From assembly GCF_030758975.1 (NCBI RefSeq), contig NZ_CP132359.1, forward strand, positions 2,514,782 to 2,578,781: a stretch of DNA of 64,000 bases. Reading direction: 5' to 3'. A program made the translations under genes and the position numbers. This DNA comes from Bosea beijingensis. Its GTDB lineage: Bacteria > Pseudomonadota > Alphaproteobacteria > Rhizobiales > Beijerinckiaceae. Of this stretch, positions 63,027-64,000 are shown piece by piece (position 1 is the first letter of the stretch; each line of letters begins with the position of its first letter). The notes below the pieces were generated by a model. That model made no database searches, was not told where the DNA came from, and was given only the letters and a program-made list of their open reading frames with translations.

Positions 63027-64000
63027 ATGGACCTGCTCCAGACCATCGCCGTCGTGCTCGATTCGACGATCCGGCTCTCGATCCCGCTGATCTGCGCGGC
63101 GATGGCGGGCTTGTGGTCGGAGCGGGCCGGGGTCGTCGATATCGGGCTCGAGGGCAAGATGCTTGTCGCCGCCTTCGCCTCGGCGGTCGCGGCCTTCGTC
63201 ACCGGCTCGGCCTGGATCGGGCTTGGTGCCGGCATCCTCGCCGCTCTGGCGCTGGCGCTGGTCCATGGCTTCGCCGCCATCACCTGGCGCGGCAACCAGA
63301 TCGTCTCCGGGGTCGCCATCAACATGCTGGCGGCGGGTCTCACCGTCATCCTCGGCAATGCCTGGTATGCGCAGGGCGGGCGCACCCCCTCGCTCGAAGG
63401 CCCGGCCCGCTTCGGCGAGATCACCTTGCCCTTCGCCCGCTGGGCGCGCGAGCACGTGCCCGGGCTCGGCCTGATCTATGACGAGGTCGTCTCCGGCCAT
63501 GCCGCTCCAGCCTATCTCGCCTTTCTCGGTGTCCTCGTCACCGCGCTCGTGCTGAAGCGCACGCGCTTCGGCCTGCGCATCCGCGCCGTCGGCGAGAACC
63601 CGGCAGCGGTCGACACGGCCGGCATCTCGGTCGCCGGCCTGCGCTACGGCGCCGTTGCGATCTGCGGTGTGCTCTGCGGCATCGGCGGCACCTATCTCGC
63701 CGTCGCGCAATCGGCCGGCTTCCTGCCGCATATGACGGCGGGGCGCGGCTTCATCGCGCTCGCGGCCGTGATTTTCGCGAATTGGCGGCCCTGGCCGGCG
63801 CTCGGCGCCTGCCTGCTCTTCGGCCTGCTCGATGCCGTTGCGATCCGGCTTCAGGGCGTGACATTGCCCGGCATCGGCCTCGTGCCGGTGGAAGCGATCC
63901 AGGCCTTGCCCTATCTGATGACGATCGTCCTGCTCGCCGGCTTCATCGGCAAGGCGACCCCGCCCAGGGCCTCCGGCCTGCCCTATGTCAAGGAACGCTG
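63027..64000 (+). CDS. ABC transporter permease 2 (nucleoside-type), stop at or past window edge
   Basis: Reading from ATG 63027 gives 324 codons and two bases (TG), so the stop is probably TGA at 64001. It is a YufQ/NupQ-type permease: VVLDSTIRLSIPLICAAMAGLWSERAGVVDIGLEGKMLV at the start, VSGVAINMLAAGLTVILGNAWYA near 95, and IRAVGENPAAVDTAGISVAGLRYGAVAICGVLCGIGGTYLA near 195. It completes a BMP + ATPase + two permeases importer. Length is normal for the family, so it is essentially complete within the window. Confidence 0.9.
   Translation, partial: MDLLQTIAVVLDSTIRLSIPLICAAMAGLWSERAGVVDIGLEGKMLVAAFASAVAAFVTGSAWIGLGAGILAALALALVHGFAAITWRGNQIVSGVAINMLAAGLTVILGNAWYAQGGRTPSLEGPARFGEITLPFARWAREHVPGLGLIYDEVVSGHAAPAYLAFLGVLVTALVLKRTRFGLRIRAVGENPAAVDTAGISVAGLRYGAVAICGVLCGIGGTYLAVAQSAGFLPHMTAGRGFIALAAVIFANWRPWPALGACLLFGLLDAVAIRLQGVTLPGIGLVPVEAIQALPYLMTIVLLAGFIGKATPPRASGLPYVKER

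Overview
The window is a 64 kb GC-rich chromosomal segment of an alphaproteobacterium, most likely order Hyphomicrobiales and in gene content closest to Bosea-like lineages (genus is inferred from memory of gene order, not tested). Pointers are a GcrA gene, the SRP RNA-dnaX-ybaB-recR block, rpmH-rnpA-yidC-engB-argB order, the long alphaproteobacterial type of dCTP deaminase, O-succinylhomoserine sulfhydrylase MetZ, a CtrA-type box, a GANTC cluster, and dispersed 93-134 bp palindromic intergenic repeats. No phage, insertion sequence, CRISPR array or plasmid gene was found; this looks like core chromosome with a few accessory genes.

Layout. 1-7.2 kb: gcrA (cut by the window edge), then argD-argF-hslO on the plus strand facing apaG-argE, then dcd and a tRNA-Gly(CCC). 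7.3-11.8 kb: a signalling patch with a soluble double-PAS chemoreceptor, a small coupled protein, a divergent globin-coupled GGDEF protein with a ruined active site, and a small secreted protein. 11.8-15.7 kb: polysaccharide genes (polyprenyl-phosphate sugar-1-phosphate transferase, SDR epimerase, and a facing CapD/WbpM-type dehydratase). 15.8-22.5 kb: a TetR regulator with operator-like palindromes and an FNR/FixK-type box, cobQ, an aminotransferase, a helical-repeat protein, RidA, YqaA and DUF1697. 22.5-27.3 kb: coaA and the histidine operon hisB-DUF2628-hisH-hisA-hisF-hisE. 27.5-35 kb: metZ, a HAD nucleotidase, argB, DUF423, engB, a hexapeptide acetyltransferase, yidC, rnpA, rpmH, all on the minus strand. 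35.2-38.4 kb: SRP RNA, dnaX, ybaB, recR. 38.4-46.8 kb: a beta-barrel protein, a YihY protein with an overlapping FAD oxidoreductase, a VOC protein, GNAT, cysK-rrf2-dut-coaBC and an Lrp regulator. 46.9-58.2 kb: an SsuA/NMT1-type ABC importer, a ScsB/DsbD-like reductase with a thioredoxin-fold partner, an LpoA-like lipoprotein, rsmI, yraN, gshB and a GT-C-like membrane protein. 58.2-64 kb: a MoeB/ThiF-type protein and a BMP-family nucleoside-type ABC importer whose second permease reaches the last base.

How the genes fit together. Four arginine genes (argD, argF, argE, argB) lie in three places. His genes run as one near-continuous operon with one unexplained membrane gene inside. Ribosome and membrane biogenesis (rpmH, rnpA, yidC, engB, SRP RNA) is clustered. 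Redox and sulfur functions (cysK with an adjacent Rrf2 regulator, metZ, gshB, hslO, the DsbD-like protein) recur. Many genes overlap by 4 bp (ATGA or GTGA junctions), indicating translational coupling. The most interesting unexplained signals are regulatory: the GANTC cluster and DnaA box at gcrA, the CtrA box between chemoreceptor and globin sensor, the TetR/FixK promoter, the cysK palindrome, and the repeat families.
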